This document shows positions 1 through 8,757 of a DNA stretch of 64,000 nt, piece after piece. A program made the position numbers and the translations under genes. The stretch's first letter is position 1. Every line of letters starts with the position of its first letter. A model generated the notes under the pieces. The model was not told where the DNA came from. It made no database searches and saw only the letters and a program-made list of their open reading frames with translations. This DNA is from Planctomonas deserti (GTDB lineage Bacteria; Actinomycetota; Actinomycetes; Actinomycetales; Microbacteriaceae): the NCBI RefSeq assembly GCF_003067705.1, contig NZ_QANL01000001.1, positions 806,001-870,000 on the forward strand, read 5' to 3'.

Positions 1-10
1 CCGCAACCGT

Positions 11-30
11 AACAAGCTCAGCGACCGAGA
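11..30. repeat. Partial copy of the dispersed GACAAGCTCAGCGACCG element
   Basis: The string AACAAGCTCAGCGACCGAGA matches one end of longer elements at 22786-22860 and 26236-26390. It lies at the left edge beyond the terminator of the binding-protein gene. No gene is visible between position 1 and 93. Confidence 0.6.
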
Positions 31-39
31 ACACACGAC

Positions 40-68
40 GGAGCCCCTCGCCGATGGCGAGGGGCTCC
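40..68 (-). terminator. Hairpin terminator after the sugar-binding protein gene
   Basis: A perfect 13-bp GC-rich stem (GGAGCCCCTCGCC paired with GGCGAGGGGCTCC) with a 3-nt loop lies 26 nt past the stop codon at 94. The following U-tract is weak, as is usual for high-GC actinobacteria. Confidence 0.75.
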
Positions 69-93
69 GCTTCGTTCGTGTTGCGAAGCGGCG

Positions 94-1092
94 TTACTTG
101 TAGAGGACGGCCGCGATCTCCTCGTCCTCCATGTTCTCCTTGTCGTACCAGAAGTACCCGGTGTCGATGACCTCGGGGGGCGTGTTGCCCTCGATGGCGT
201 CGAACGCCGCCTGCACGGTCTGCTCACCGATGCCGATGGGGTTCTGGGTGATGGCGCCGGCCATGAGGCCGTTCGTGATGGCGTCGATCTGCGCCTGGCC
301 GGAGTCGAAGCCGATCACGGTCAGCTCGCCCTCCTCGATGCCGAGCTCGCTCACCGCGTTCACGACACCGATGGCCGAGCCCTCGTTGGTGCCGTAGATG
401 CCCTTGAGGTCCGGGTGGGCGGCGATCATGGCCTTGGCGATGTCCGCCGACTTGAGGTGGTCGCCGTCGCCGTACTGGATGTCGACGATCTCGATGTCGG
501 GGTACTTCTCCTCGATCTGGTCGACGAAGCCGTCACGGCGCTCGACGCCGGTCGAGTTGATCTGGCTGTGACCGACGATCGCGACCTCGCCCTTCTCGCC
601 GATGAGCTCCGCCATGTGGTCCGCCGCGAGCGCACCGGCGCCGAGGCTGTCGGTCTTCGCGATGCTGACCGGGTAGTCGCTGTTGCAGCCCGCGTCGAAC
701 TGCACGACGGGGATCTTGGCGCTCTCCGCGGCCTCCATGAGCGGGATGCAGGCCTCGGGATCGAGGGCCGCGTAGCCGATGGCGTCCGGCTTCTTGTCGA
801 TCGCCGACTGCAGCATGGTGAGCTGGTTGTCGACCTCGGTCTCGGACGCGGGGCCCTCGAACGTGATGTCGACGCCGAGCTCCTCCGCCTTGTTCTCCGC
901 GCCCTCCTTGACGGCCTGCCAGAACTGGTGCTGGAAGCCCTTGGAGACGAGCGCGATGTACGGCTTGTCGCCGCTCGGCGCCTCCGCGCTGCCACCGCCG
1001 CCGCCGGAGGACCCGCCGCCGGCACACCCGGCGAGGGTGAGCGCTACCGCCGCGGCGCCCGCGAGAAGTGCTGCCTTCTTACGTGATGTCAT
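94..1092 (-). CDS. Sugar ABC transporter substrate-binding lipoprotein
   Basis: This 332-residue exported lipoprotein binds a sugar outside the cell and delivers it to the permease encoded upstream. The signal peptide starts with positively charged MTSRKK and ends in a lipobox LAGC with the lipidated Cys at residue 23, followed by a Gly/Ser linker. The body is a type-1 periplasmic-binding fold of the RbsB kind, with typical segments such as DAIGYAALDPEA and GIYGTNEGSA. An ACGGAG ribosome site stands about 8 nt before the ATG. It is the third gene of a minus-strand set with the permease and ATPase, separated from them by a 211-nt gap containing hairpins. The neighbouring enzymes suggest L-fucose or a related 6-deoxy sugar as ligand, which is inference. 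Confidence 0.93.
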   Translation of the reverse strand: MTSRKKAALLAGAAAVALTLAGCAGGGSSGGGGGSAEAPSGDKPYIALVSKGFQHQFWQAVKEGAENKAEELGVDITFEGPASETEVDNQLTMLQSAIDKKPDAIGYAALDPEACIPLMEAAESAKIPVVQFDAGCNSDYPVSIAKTDSLGAGALAADHMAELIGEKGEVAIVGHSQINSTGVERRDGFVDQIEEKYPDIEIVDIQYGDGDHLKSADIAKAMIAAHPDLKGIYGTNEGSAIGVVNAVSELGIEEGELTVIGFDSGQAQIDAITNGLMAGAITQNPIGIGEQTVQAAFDAIEGNTPPEVIDTGYFWYDKENMEDEEIAAVLYK

Positions 1093-1219
1093 CGAATAAC
1101 TCCGTTGTTCGTTCGGTGGCCAGCAGTTCAGCTGACCCGGTTGTGCTGACTAGCGCGAGGGGCCGGATCGGGTGGGCAATCGAAAGGTGCAGGAGCGTTT
1201 TTCGGTGCTTCCGGGTGGA

Positions 1220-1237
1220 ACCGATTCTGCAATCGGT
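1220..1237. promoter_or_regulatory. Palindrome ACCGATT-CTGC-AATCGGT in the permease/binding-protein gap
   Basis: A perfect 7-bp inverted repeat with a 4-nt spacer lies between the permease stop and the binding-protein start. It may be an operator or an mRNA hairpin that sets the higher expression usually seen for the binding protein. The sequence does not decide between these. Confidence 0.4.
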
Positions 1238-1245
1238 AACGGGGA

Positions 1246-1277
1246 GGAACGGCCCGGCCTCTCTCAACGGCCGTTCC
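1246..1277 (-). terminator. Intercistronic hairpin after the permease gene
   Basis: GGAACGGCC pairs with GGCCGTTCC across a 14-nt loop, 27 nt past the permease stop. It has no clear U-tract, so it may be a partial terminator or an mRNA-stabilising structure rather than a full stop. Confidence 0.5.
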
Positions 1278-1303
1278 CCTGGTTCAGGGTCGGTGCTGCA
1301 GGG

Positions 1304-2326
1304 CTAGGAGGCGGACCTCCGCTGACGCAGCGAGTCGGTGAAGACCGCCACGAGGATCACGATGCCCACGACCACGTTCTGCCACTCCGTCTGGATGGAC
1401 ATGATGCGCAGGCCGTTGATGAGGACGCTCATGATGAGCGCGCCGATGAGCGTGCCCATGATGGAGCCGCGGCCGCCGAGCAGGCTCGTTCCGCCGATGA
1501 TGACGGCGGCGATCGCCTGCAGCTCGTAGCCGACGCCCAGCTGGGGCTGCGCGGAGTCGAGGCGGGCGGCGATCACGACGCCGGCGATGCCGGTGAAGAC
1601 GCCGGCCACCGTGTAGATCATGATCTTCCACTTGCGGGTGTTGACGCCGGAGAGCCGACTGGCCTCCTCGTTGCTACCGATGGCGAACGTGTACCGGCCG
1701 AGGATCGTCTTGCTCAGCATCAGGTAGGCCACGATGGCGAGCACGAACAGGATGAGCACGGCGTTCGGCAGGCCGGGGATCAGGGTGCCGAGCGCGATGT
1801 TCTTGAACCCGGTCACGCCGCTGAAGTAGATCGGGCGCACCCCGGAGATGACGAGCGCGAGGCCCTGGGCGATGAGCATCATCGCGAGGGTCGCGATGAA
1901 CGGCGGCAGTTTCAGGATCGCGATGTTCACGCCGTTGACGAAGCCCATGAGCGCGCCGGTCGCGATGCCGCCGAGCACGCCGACGACGAGCGGCAGCTGG
2001 AGGTTCACGAGGAAGATGCCCGTCATCACCGCGGCGAGGGTCATGCCGGTGCCGATCGACAGGTCGATGCCGCCCGTGATGATCACGAAGGTGGTGCCGA
2101 GCGCGAGGATGCCGATGACCGCGGTCGACAGCAGGATCCCGGAGATGTTGCTCCAGGTGAAGAAGTTGTTGCTCGCGAAGGAGAAGAAGATGAGCAGCAC
2201 CACGAGGGTGGCGAACGCGAGGGACTGCTGCAGCTGGGCCCGGAGGAAGCTGAGCGCGCCGCCGCCGCGCTGCGGCTCCGGGTTCTTGATCTCGGCCGGG
2301 GTCTCGGTGACAGGTGTTGCGTTCAT
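1304..2326 (-). CDS. Sugar ABC transporter permease (RbsC-like)
   Basis: This 340-residue integral membrane protein forms the translocation channel of the sugar importer. It shows the multiple hydrophobic helices of the RbsC/AraH family and the family signature GGIDLSIG near the N-terminal third, plus GGTSLLGGRGSIMGTLIGA near the C-terminus. The ATG overlaps the ATPase stop codon as ATGA, so the two genes are translationally coupled. The preceding in-frame extension upstream of this ATG lies inside the ATPase gene and is not used. The order ATPase, permease, binding protein is common for CUT2-type importers. Confidence 0.93.
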   Translation of the reverse strand: MNATPVTETPAEIKNPEPQRGGGALSFLRAQLQQSLAFATLVVLLIFFSFASNNFFTWSNISGILLSTAVIGILALGTTFVIITGGIDLSIGTGMTLAAVMTGIFLVNLQLPLVVGVLGGIATGALMGFVNGVNIAILKLPPFIATLAMMLIAQGLALVISGVRPIYFSGVTGFKNIALGTLIPGLPNAVLILFVLAIVAYLMLSKTILGRYTFAIGSNEEASRLSGVNTRKWKIMIYTVAGVFTGIAGVVIAARLDSAQPQLGVGYELQAIAAVIIGGTSLLGGRGSIMGTLIGALIMSVLINGLRIMSIQTEWQNVVVGIVILVAVFTDSLRQRRSAS

Positions 2327-3840
2327 CGCGATGAGTACTCTTTCTCGACGCCCATGCGGGTGGCGTGGTCCATGATCTTTGCCTGGCTCGCGTCCTCGTT
2401 CTCCAGGACACCGGTGATGCGGCCGTTGGCCATCACCACGATGCGGTGCGACAGTCGCAGCACCTCCGGCAGCTCGGAGGAGATCATGATGATCGACTTC
2501 CCCTGGGCCACCAGATCGTTCAGCAGTCGGTAGATCTCCTCCTTCGCCCCGACGTCGATCCCGCGGGTCGGCTCGTCGAAGATGAGGATGTCGCAGTCCC
2601 GCGCCAGCCACTTGGCGATGACGACCTTCTGCTGGTTGCCGCCGGACAGGTTCTTGGTCGTGGCCGCGATGGACGGGGTCTTGATGCGCAGCGACTTCAC
2701 GTACTCGCGGGACTTCTGCTTGCCCTTGGGCGTGTGCACGAAGCCGAGCGCGTCGGTGTAGTCCCGCAGCGACGCGAGCAGGATGTTGCTGTTCACGTCC
2801 TGCTCGAGCAGCAGCCCGAGCAGCTTGCGGTCCTCGGAGAGGTAGCCGACGCCGTGCCGGACGGCGTCGGACGGTTGGGAGATGCGCACCTGCTTGCCGT
2901 TGATCTCGACCGTGCCGGAGTCGATGGGGTCGGCGCCGATGATGGCGCGGGCCACCTCGGTGCGTCCCGCGCCCATCAGGCCGGCGAAGCCGAGGATCTC
3001 GCCGCGACGCAGCTCGAAGCTCACGTCGTCGAGCAGGTGGCGCGTGCTGAGGCCCTGCACCCGCAGGACCACGTCGCCGCGGTGGCGGTCGCTGCTCGGC
3101 CGGGCCCCCTCTTCGAGGTGACGCCCGACCATCATGTCGATCACGCGGGTGATGTCGAGCTCGTGCTTCTCGAGCGAGCCGATGTACTGCCCGTCGCGCA
3201 GCACCGTCACCCGGTCGGCGATGCGGCGCAGCTCCTCCATGCGGTGGGAGATGTAGATGACGCCCGTGCCGCGCTGCTTCAGCCCCTCGATGAGGCGGAA
3301 CAGCGTCTCCGTCTCGGACTCGGTGAGGGCCGAGGTCGGCTCGTCCATGATCAGCACCTTGGCGTCGAACGACAGCGCCTTGGCGATCTCGACCATCTGC
3401 TGCTTCGCGACGGTGAGGTTGCCCACGACCTCCCGCGGGTCGAGCGCGATGCCGAGGCGCTGCAGCAGCTCGGTCGCCTTTCGGTTGAGCGCGCGCTCCC
3501 GGAGGAACACCCCGCCCCGCGGCTCACGTCCGATGTATATGTTCTGCGCGATCGTCAGGTGCGGCATCAGGTTCATCTCCTGATGGATGATGCTGATGCC
3601 CAGCGTCTGCGCCGTCTTGGGGCTGTCGATGTCTACCTCGGCGCCCTCGAGCGAGATCGAGCCGGCGTCCTTCGTGTAGATCCCGGACAGGATCTTCATG
3701 AGGCTGGACTTTCCTGCGCCGTTCTCGCCCACGAGGGCCAGGACCTCGCCGCGGTTCAGCTCGAACTGAACGTCCTTCAGCGCTTGCACGCCGGGGAAGC
3801 TCTTGCTGATGCCGTGAACCGCCAACAACTGTGTCGGCAC
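2323..3840 (-). CDS. Sugar ABC transporter ATP-binding protein (CUT2, two ATPase domains)
   Basis: This duplicated ATPase energises sugar import. Domain 1 carries Walker A GENGAGKSS and the Walker B segment LIMDEPTSAL. Domain 2 has the degenerate Walker A GLMGAGRTE, the signature LSGGNQQK and Walker B LIFDEPTRGID, as in RbsA/MglA. I chose the GTG at 3840 because an AGGTGA site lies 4 nt before it, giving 505 residues, the usual family length. An ATG at 3897 would add 19 residues but has no visible ribosome site. The gene heads the transporter operon and faces the epimerase gene across a divergent promoter region. Confidence 0.93.
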   Translation of the reverse strand: MPTQLLAVHGISKSFPGVQALKDVQFELNRGEVLALVGENGAGKSSLMKILSGIYTKDAGSISLEGAEVDIDSPKTAQTLGISIIHQEMNLMPHLTIAQNIYIGREPRGGVFLRERALNRKATELLQRLGIALDPREVVGNLTVAKQQMVEIAKALSFDAKVLIMDEPTSALTESETETLFRLIEGLKQRGTGVIYISHRMEELRRIADRVTVLRDGQYIGSLEKHELDITRVIDMMVGRHLEEGARPSSDRHRGDVVLRVQGLSTRHLLDDVSFELRRGEILGFAGLMGAGRTEVARAIIGADPIDSGTVEINGKQVRISQPSDAVRHGVGYLSEDRKLLGLLLEQDVNSNILLASLRDYTDALGFVHTPKGKQKSREYVKSLRIKTPSIAATTKNLSGGNQQKVVIAKWLARDCDILIFDEPTRGIDVGAKEEIYRLLNDLVAQGKSIIMISSELPEVLRLSHRIVVMANGRITGVLENEDASQAKIMDHATRMGVEKEYSSR

Positions 3841-3897
3841 TCGATCACCTACTTCTTCGTAAGGAGAAACGGTCGGGATTCCGTCCGCATCGATCAT

Positions 3898-4060
3898 GCC
3901 ACGAAAAATCGGAAACGTCCGACCATTGACCGAATCGTGACCGACCGCCGCGCCAGTTGTACCTAAATGTATCTACCGGGTTCCGTTAGCACTAGTGTGA
4001 GCGAGCACTCCCGAGTGCGGAAGAAGAATTCACCGTCGAACCCTTCGGAAGGAGTCCGCC
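3898..4060. promoter_or_regulatory. Divergent promoter region of the sugar transporter and epimerase genes
   Basis: About 160-220 nt separate the two divergent starts. It is more A/T-rich than its surroundings and contains ACCTAAATGTATCTACC, which shares ATGTAT with the candidate operator at 7743-7763. TTGACC at 3926-3931 could be a -35 element, but no convincing -10 follows at standard spacing. GGAAGGAG at 4047-4054 is the ribosome site of the plus-strand gene. Confidence 0.4.
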
Positions 4061-4930
4061 GTGCAGCTCGGCGTTCACGCCCTCGTCTTCACCGGCACGT
4101 TCGACCGGGCCGGACTGACCACCGCGGTCGAGAGCACCCGCGCGGCCGGCTTCGATCTGCTCGAGATCCCGCTCATGGATCCGTACGGCTTCGACCGGAA
4201 GCTCGCTGCCGGCCTCCTCGCCGACAACGGCCTCGCGGTCACGGCGTCGCTCGGGCTGAGCGACGCGACTGACCTCACCAGCGCGAACCCCGCCGCCGTC
4301 GAGGCGGGCGAGCGGATGCTCGAGGAGTGCCTCGACATCGTCGCGGCCATGGGCGGCCGGCACCTCTGCGGGGTGATCTACAGCGCCATGAAGAAGTACC
4401 TGGAGCCGCCGACGCAGGCGGGCCGCGCGTCGAGTGCGGCTGCGCTGGGGCGGCTCGCCGCGCGCGCGGCGGACCTCGGCATCACCCTCTCGCTCGAGGT
4501 CGTGAACCGGTACGAGACGAACCTGATGAACACCGGCCGGCAGGCGCTCGCGTTCCTGGACGAGATCGGCTCCGACGCCGTCCGGGTGCACCTCGACACG
4601 TACCACATGCACATCGAGGAGTCGGACATGTTCTCGCCCGTGCTCGACGTCGGCGACCGGCTGGGCTACGTGCACATCGGCGAGAGCCACCGTGGCTACC
4701 TCGGCTCCGGCACCGTCGACTTCGACCCGTTCTTCCGCGCGCTCGCGCGAGTGGGCTACGACGGGCCGGTCGTGTTCGAGTCCTTCTCCTCCGCGGTCGT
4801 CAACGACGACCTGAGCCGCGCGCTCGGCATCTGGCGCAACCTCTGGCAGGACTCCGACGACCTCGCCGCCCACGCGCAGCGGTTCATCCGCGACCACCTG
4901 CACGCGGTGGGCTCCATCGCGATGCACTGA
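4061..4930 (+). CDS. Sugar phosphate isomerase/epimerase family TIM-barrel protein
   Basis: This 289-residue protein resembles D-tagatose/D-psicose 3-epimerases and related xylose-isomerase-like TIM barrels. The family metal-ligand positions are recognisable: Glu in LSLEVVNR, Asp-x-x-His in HLDTYHMH, His in GYVHIGESH and Glu in VVFESFSS near the C-terminus. It starts with GTG behind a strong GGAAGGAG. It is divergent from the transporter operon and sits among L-fucose catabolic genes, so it probably isomerises or epimerises a keto-sugar related to the imported substrate. No step of the standard fucose oxidation route requires it, and its substrate is not evident. Confidence 0.85.
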   Translation: MQLGVHALVFTGTFDRAGLTTAVESTRAAGFDLLEIPLMDPYGFDRKLAAGLLADNGLAVTASLGLSDATDLTSANPAAVEAGERMLEECLDIVAAMGGRHLCGVIYSAMKKYLEPPTQAGRASSAAALGRLAARAADLGITLSLEVVNRYETNLMNTGRQALAFLDEIGSDAVRVHLDTYHMHIEESDMFSPVLDVGDRLGYVHIGESHRGYLGSGTVDFDPFFRALARVGYDGPVVFESFSSAVVNDDLSRALGIWRNLWQDSDDLAAHAQRFIRDHLHAVGSIAMH

Positions 4931-4952
4931 TCCGCGGAAGCGGGCCCGGCTA

Positions 4953-5363
4953 TCAGCCGGTGACGATCCCCTTTCGCAGGAGGGCGTTGCCGTACTTCCG
5001 CGTCTCGCCCGTCCGCACGATGAGGTAGCCCTCGGCCGCGACGTCGTAGAAGGCGAACCGGTCGACGAAGCGCGCTTCGTCGAGCGCGATGCCGGCCGCC
5101 TCGAGCAGCTGGTGCTGCACGTCGAGCACCGTTCCGTCGGCCGAGGTCATCAGGTCGACCGCGGACACGTCGTCCAGCGGCAGGACGCTGCGGATCGCCG
5201 CGACGACCTCGGGCGCGGTCGTGCCGGGCAGCGTGACGAGGCGATCGGCCAGCCCGGCCGCCGGGAAGTGCGCGTCCACGATGACGACGGACTCCGAGTG
5301 CCCCATCTCGTCGAGGTGCTTGAGCAGGTCCCCGGTCAGGAGCGGGTTGATCCCCTGGAGCAT
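4953..5363 (-). CDS. fucU: RbsD/FucU family sugar mutarotase (L-fucose mutarotase-like)
   Basis: This 136-residue cytoplasmic protein belongs to the family that interconverts alpha and beta anomers of pyranose sugars. It begins MLQGINPLLTGDLL, the usual opening of FucU, and has the catalytic His in VVIVDAHFPA and the C-terminal KYGNALLRKG segment. The start is fixed by AAAGGA about 8 nt upstream. Its length is typical for FucU, and the context of fuconate dehydratase and aldose dehydrogenase favours L-fucose over ribose. It is the last gene of the 7706-4953 minus-strand run, 71 nt after the aldo-keto reductase. Confidence 0.88.
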   Translation of the reverse strand: MLQGINPLLTGDLLKHLDEMGHSESVVIVDAHFPAAGLADRLVTLPGTTAPEVVAAIRSVLPLDDVSAVDLMTSADGTVLDVQHQLLEAAGIALDEARFVDRFAFYDVAAEGYLIVRTGETRKYGNALLRKGIVTG

Positions 5364-5434
5364 GTGCGTTCCTTTCGTTTCCGGACGGGCTGACAGCGCG
5401 GGCGTCGACGCAGGCGTCGACGGGGACGACGGCG

Positions 5435-6427
5435 CTACTCGGGCAGCAGACCCTCGGCCACCAGGGTGGCCCAGAGCTCGTCCGGGATCGGCGCGTCGAA
5501 CCGCTCGACGTTCTGCCGCAGCTGGTCCGGGCGACTGCCGCCGACGACGACGCTCACGACGGACGCCTCGCGCAGCGGATACTGCAGGGCCGCGGCCGGC
5601 AGGGAGACCCCGAACCCCCGGCACACGTCGGCGATGCGGAGCACGCGCTCGAACACGCCGGCCGGCACGCTCCCGTACTCGTAGCGGGCGTCCCGCGCCG
5701 GCTCGTCCCGGGCGAGCAGACCGGAGTTGAAGACCGAGGCGACCACGACGCCGACCCCGAGGGCGCGGCACACCGGAAGCACATGGGCGAGCGCGGGCTG
5801 CTCGGCGAGCGTGAAGCGCCCGGCGACCATGAGGAGGTCGAGGGCGCCCGTCTCGGCACAGGCGAGGAGCGCGTCGGCGTCCATCGAGCCCACGCCGACC
5901 CGGTCGGTCAGCCCGTCGTCCCGCAGGGCGGCGAGCGCCGGGACGGCCACCTCGACCCCGGTCCGGAGGTCGTGCCGCTCGGGGTCGTGCAGGTAGAGCA
6001 CGTCGAAGCGGTCGAGTCCGGTGCGCTCGAGCGACTCCTCGACGCTCCGCCGGAGCCCCGAGGCCGACAGGTCCCACTCGCGCCGCAGGTCCGCGGGCAC
6101 CGCGAAGTCGTGGGCGAGGTCGAGGCTTCCCGCGCCGCCCGGATTGGGCCGGAGCAGACGCCCGACCTTGGTGGACACGACGTACTCGCCCCGCGGCTTG
6201 GTGCGGAGGAACGCCCCGAGCCGCCGCTCCGACAGGCCGAGGCCGTAGTGCGGGGCGGTGTCGAAGTAGCGGATGCCCGCCTCCCACGCCGCCTCGAGCA
6301 CCCCGTGGGCCTCGTCGTCGGAGAGCGCCCGGAACAGATTGCCCACATTCGCGGCGCCGTAGCCGAGCGGAGGGAGGGCCGCCGCAGTGCCGGCATCGGT
6401 CGCGACGAGCGTGGACGACTCAGACAC
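5435..6427 (-). CDS. Aldo/keto reductase, D-threo-aldose 1-dehydrogenase / L-fucose dehydrogenase type
   Basis: This 330-residue NAD(P)-dependent TIM-barrel enzyme probably oxidises L-fucose to its lactone, the first oxidative step of the pathway. The AKR catalytic set is visible: Asp and Tyr in [14 protein letters not shown], Lys in VVSTKVGRL and His in [10 protein letters not shown]. The opening [15 protein letters not shown] is characteristic of aldose 1-dehydrogenases. The GTG start at 6427 overlaps the dehydratase stop by 8 nt (GTGTCTGA), indicating translational coupling. The longer open frame upstream lies inside the dehydratase gene. Substrate assignment rests on family resemblance and context. 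Confidence 0.88.
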   Translation of the reverse strand: MSESSTLVATDAGTAAALPPLGYGAANVGNLFRALSDDEAHGVLEAAWEAGIRYFDTAPHYGLGLSERRLGAFLRTKPRGEYVVSTKVGRLLRPNPGGAGSLDLAHDFAVPADLRREWDLSASGLRRSVEESLERTGLDRFDVLYLHDPERHDLRTGVEVAVPALAALRDDGLTDRVGVGSMDADALLACAETGALDLLMVAGRFTLAEQPALAHVLPVCRALGVGVVVASVFNSGLLARDEPARDARYEYGSVPAGVFERVLRIADVCRGFGVSLPAAALQYPLREASVVSVVVGGSRPDQLRQNVERFDAPIPDELWATLVAEGLLPE

Positions 6428-7706
6428 CCGCCAGCACCTCGTACTCCGCCCGGCTGGCGGCGAGCATCTCGGTGCCGGCGCCCGGGGCTGTCGGCGCAAC
6501 GTACGCGCCGTTCCGGATCTCGACGGGGGACACGAAGTGCTCGTGCAGGTGGTCGACGAACTCGATCACCCTCCCCTCCCGGGTGCCGGTCACGGCTACG
6601 AAGTCGAACATGGAGAGGTGCTGCACGGCCTCGCAGAGCCCCACCCCTCCCGCGTGCGGGCACACGGGGACGCCGAACTTCTTGGCGAGCAGCAGGATGG
6701 CGACGTTCTCGTTGACGCCGGCGACGCGCGTGGCGTCGATCTGCAGCACGGACAGCGCCTCCGCCTGGAGCAGCTGCTTGAAGATCACGCGGTTGGCCAC
6801 GTGCTCGCCCGTGGCGACCGGGATGGGGGCGACGCCGCGCGCGATGGCGGCGTGGCCGAGGATGTCGTCCGGGCTCGTCGGCTCCTCGATCCAGGCGACG
6901 TCGAACTCGGCGAGCCGCGCCATCCACTCGATCGCCTCATCGACGCCCCAGCGCTGGTTCGCGTCCGTGGCGATGCGCACGTCGGGGCCGACGGTCTCGC
7001 GGGCGAGCCGCATCCGGCGCACGTCGTCCTCGATGCTGCCGCCGACCTTGAGCTTGATCATGTCGAAGCCGTCCGCCACCGCCTCGCGGGAGAGCCGCAC
7101 GAGCTTCTCGTCGCTGTAGCCGAGCCAGCCCGGGGTCGTCGTGTACCCGGGGTAGCCGGTGGCGAGGAGCTCCGCCTCCCGCTCCTCGCGTCCCGGAACC
7201 GCGGCCCGCAGCAGCTCGAGCGCCTCGTCGGGCGTCAGGGCGTCGGTAAGGTAGCGGAAGTCGACGAGCTCGACGAGCTCCTCGGGCGACATCCGGCCGA
7301 GGAGCTGCCACAGCGGAAGGCCGGCGCGCTTGGCCTTGAGGTCCCACAGGGCGTTCACGACGGCCCCGATGGCCATGTGCATGACGCCCTTCTCGGGCCC
7401 GAGCCAGCGCAGCTGGGAGTCCCAGACGAACGAGCGCCACGTCGCGCCCATGTGCTCGAGGAGCTCCTCGACGCTCTTGCCCACGACGTGGTGCTCGAGC
7501 GCCTGGATGGCCGCCACCTGCACGTCGTTGCCGCGGCCGATGGTGAACACGAACCCGTGCCCCTCGAGGCCGTCGTCTGCGTCGGTGAGGATGCGCACGT
7601 ACGCGGCGGAATAGTCGGGATCGAGGTTCATGGCGTCGGAACCATCGAGTGATTGGGAGGTGGGGAAACGCACGTCGCTGGTGTCCAGCGCGATGACGGT
7701 GCTCAC
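6420..7706 (-). CDS. fucD: L-fuconate dehydratase (enolase superfamily)
   Basis: This 428-residue enzyme removes water from L-fuconate to give 2-keto-3-deoxy-L-fuconate. Counting from the GTG at 7706, the key residues are Lys218 and Lys220 (IKLK), metal ligands Asp248, Glu274 and Glu301, Asp324, and His351 in CPHAGG. As I recall, these are the same numbers as in the characterised Xanthomonas campestris L-fuconate dehydratase, which supports both the function and the start. AGAGG lies 8 nt before the GTG. The gene leads an operon with the aldose dehydrogenase and mutarotase, divergent from the hydrolase and SDR genes that act after it. Confidence 0.93.
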   Translation of the reverse strand: MSTVIALDTSDVRFPTSQSLDGSDAMNLDPDYSAAYVRILTDADDGLEGHGFVFTIGRGNDVQVAAIQALEHHVVGKSVEELLEHMGATWRSFVWDSQLRWLGPEKGVMHMAIGAVVNALWDLKAKRAGLPLWQLLGRMSPEELVELVDFRYLTDALTPDEALELLRAAVPGREEREAELLATGYPGYTTTPGWLGYSDEKLVRLSREAVADGFDMIKLKVGGSIEDDVRRMRLARETVGPDVRIATDANQRWGVDEAIEWMARLAEFDVAWIEEPTSPDDILGHAAIARGVAPIPVATGEHVANRVIFKQLLQAEALSVLQIDATRVAGVNENVAILLLAKKFGVPVCPHAGGVGLCEAVQHLSMFDFVAVTGTREGRVIEFVDHLHEHFVSPVEIRNGAYVAPTAPGAGTEMLAASRAEYEVLAGV

Positions 7707-7742
7707 GGATTGGGCCTCTCTGCTCAAGCAGTGCGAGCCTAG

Positions 7743-7763
7743 ACATCGGATGTATAGGATGTC
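7743..7763. promoter_or_regulatory. Candidate operator ACATC-G-GATGT with repeated GGATGT
   Basis: The divergent gap between the dehydratase and the hydrolase contains the 5-1-5 palindrome at 7743-7753, a second GGATGT at 7757-7762, and a wider GACATC-N10-GATGTC inverted repeat at 7742-7763. It lies 37-57 nt upstream of the GTG at 7706, a fitting place for a repressor. The layout resembles sites of FCD-type GntR regulators of sugar acids, but no regulator gene is in the window. Confidence 0.5.
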
Positions 7764-7896
7764 AATCACGACACCGTTTCTCCCCGAGCCGCGCCCCACC
7801 GCCGGTCGGTGCCGACGATAGTCTGATGTCCGCCCGGCCTCCGCGGGGAAGAACGCGCGGCCGGCTCCCCTTTCGCGACCACAAGGAAGTAGACGC

Positions 7897-8757
7897 ATGA
7901 GATTCGCCCGCCTCGGCCCGGTCGGCCAGGAGACCCCCGTCGTGCTCGTCGACGGCACCTACTACGACGTCTCGTCGATCACGCCGGACATCGACGGTGC
8001 CTTCCTGTCCTCCGACGGGCCGGACGCGGTGCGCGCCGCCGTCGCCGCGGGGTCGCTGCAGGAGCTGACGGGTGCGGACGCGCTGCGGGTCGGAGCGCCC
8101 ATCGCTCGCCCGAGCGCCGTCGTGTGCATCGGCATGAACTACGCCGCGCACGCTGCGGAGTCGGGCTCCGCCCCGCCCACGATCCCCATCCTGTTCCTGA
8201 AGACGCCCAACACCGTCGTCGGGCCGAACGACGCGGTCCAGATCCCGCGCGGCAGCGAGAAGACAGACTGGGAGGTCGAGCTCGGCGTCGTGATCGGCGC
8301 GCGTGCCTCCTACCTCGAATCGCCTGAGGAGAGCGCGGCGCACATCGCCGGGTACGTCGTGGCGAACGACGTCTCGGAGCGCGACTTCCAGCTGGCCGTG
8401 TCCGGCGGCCAGTGGTCGAAGGGGAAGTGCGCCCCCGGGTTCAACCCGACCGGGCCCGTGCTCGTGACGCCCGACGAGGTGGACCACAGCGCCCTGCGCC
8501 TGCGCAGCTGGGTGAACGGGGAGCCCCGCCAGGACTCGACGACGGAGGACATGATCTTCGGCGTCGACCACATCATCTGGCACCTCAGCCAGTACATGGC
8601 GCTCGAGCCCGGCGACCTCGTGCTCACGGGCACGCCCGAGGGCGTCGCCCTGTCCGGCCGCTTCCCCTACCTGGCGCCGGGCGACGTCGTCGAGATCGAG
8701 ATCGACGGGCTCGGCCGCCAGCGTCAGGAGTTCGTCGGGTTCGGAGCCGGCCGATGA
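7897..8757 (+). CDS. Fumarylacetoacetate hydrolase family protein, probable 2,4-diketo-3-deoxy-L-fuconate hydrolase
   Basis: This 286-residue enzyme has the FAH fold. The C-terminal domain shows the metal ligands in [11 protein letters not shown] (Glu-x-Glu) and a downstream Asp, the motif [13 protein letters not shown], and the family ending [10 protein letters not shown]. In the oxidative fucose route this family cleaves 2,4-diketo-3-deoxy-L-fuconate to pyruvate and lactate, and the adjacent SDR would make that substrate. AAGGAAG precedes the ATG by about 9 nt. Its stop overlaps the SDR start as ATGA. The related ureidoglycolate-lyase label often given to this subfamily is less likely here because no purine-degradation genes are nearby. 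Confidence 0.88.
   Translation: MRFARLGPVGQETPVVLVDGTYYDVSSITPDIDGAFLSSDGPDAVRAAVAAGSLQELTGADALRVGAPIARPSAVVCIGMNYAAHAAESGSAPPTIPILFLKTPNTVVGPNDAVQIPRGSEKTDWEVELGVVIGARASYLESPEESAAHIAGYVVANDVSERDFQLAVSGGQWSKGKCAPGFNPTGPVLVTPDEVDHSALRLRSWVNGEPRQDSTTEDMIFGVDHIIWHLSQYMALEPGDLVLTGTPEGVALSGRFPYLAPGDVVEIEIDGLGRQRQEFVGFGAGR

Noticed and set aside
3841-3897. N-terminal extension of the sugar ATPase from ATG 3897
   Set aside because: There is no ribosome site before the ATG, while AGGTGA precedes the GTG at 3840, which also gives the usual length.
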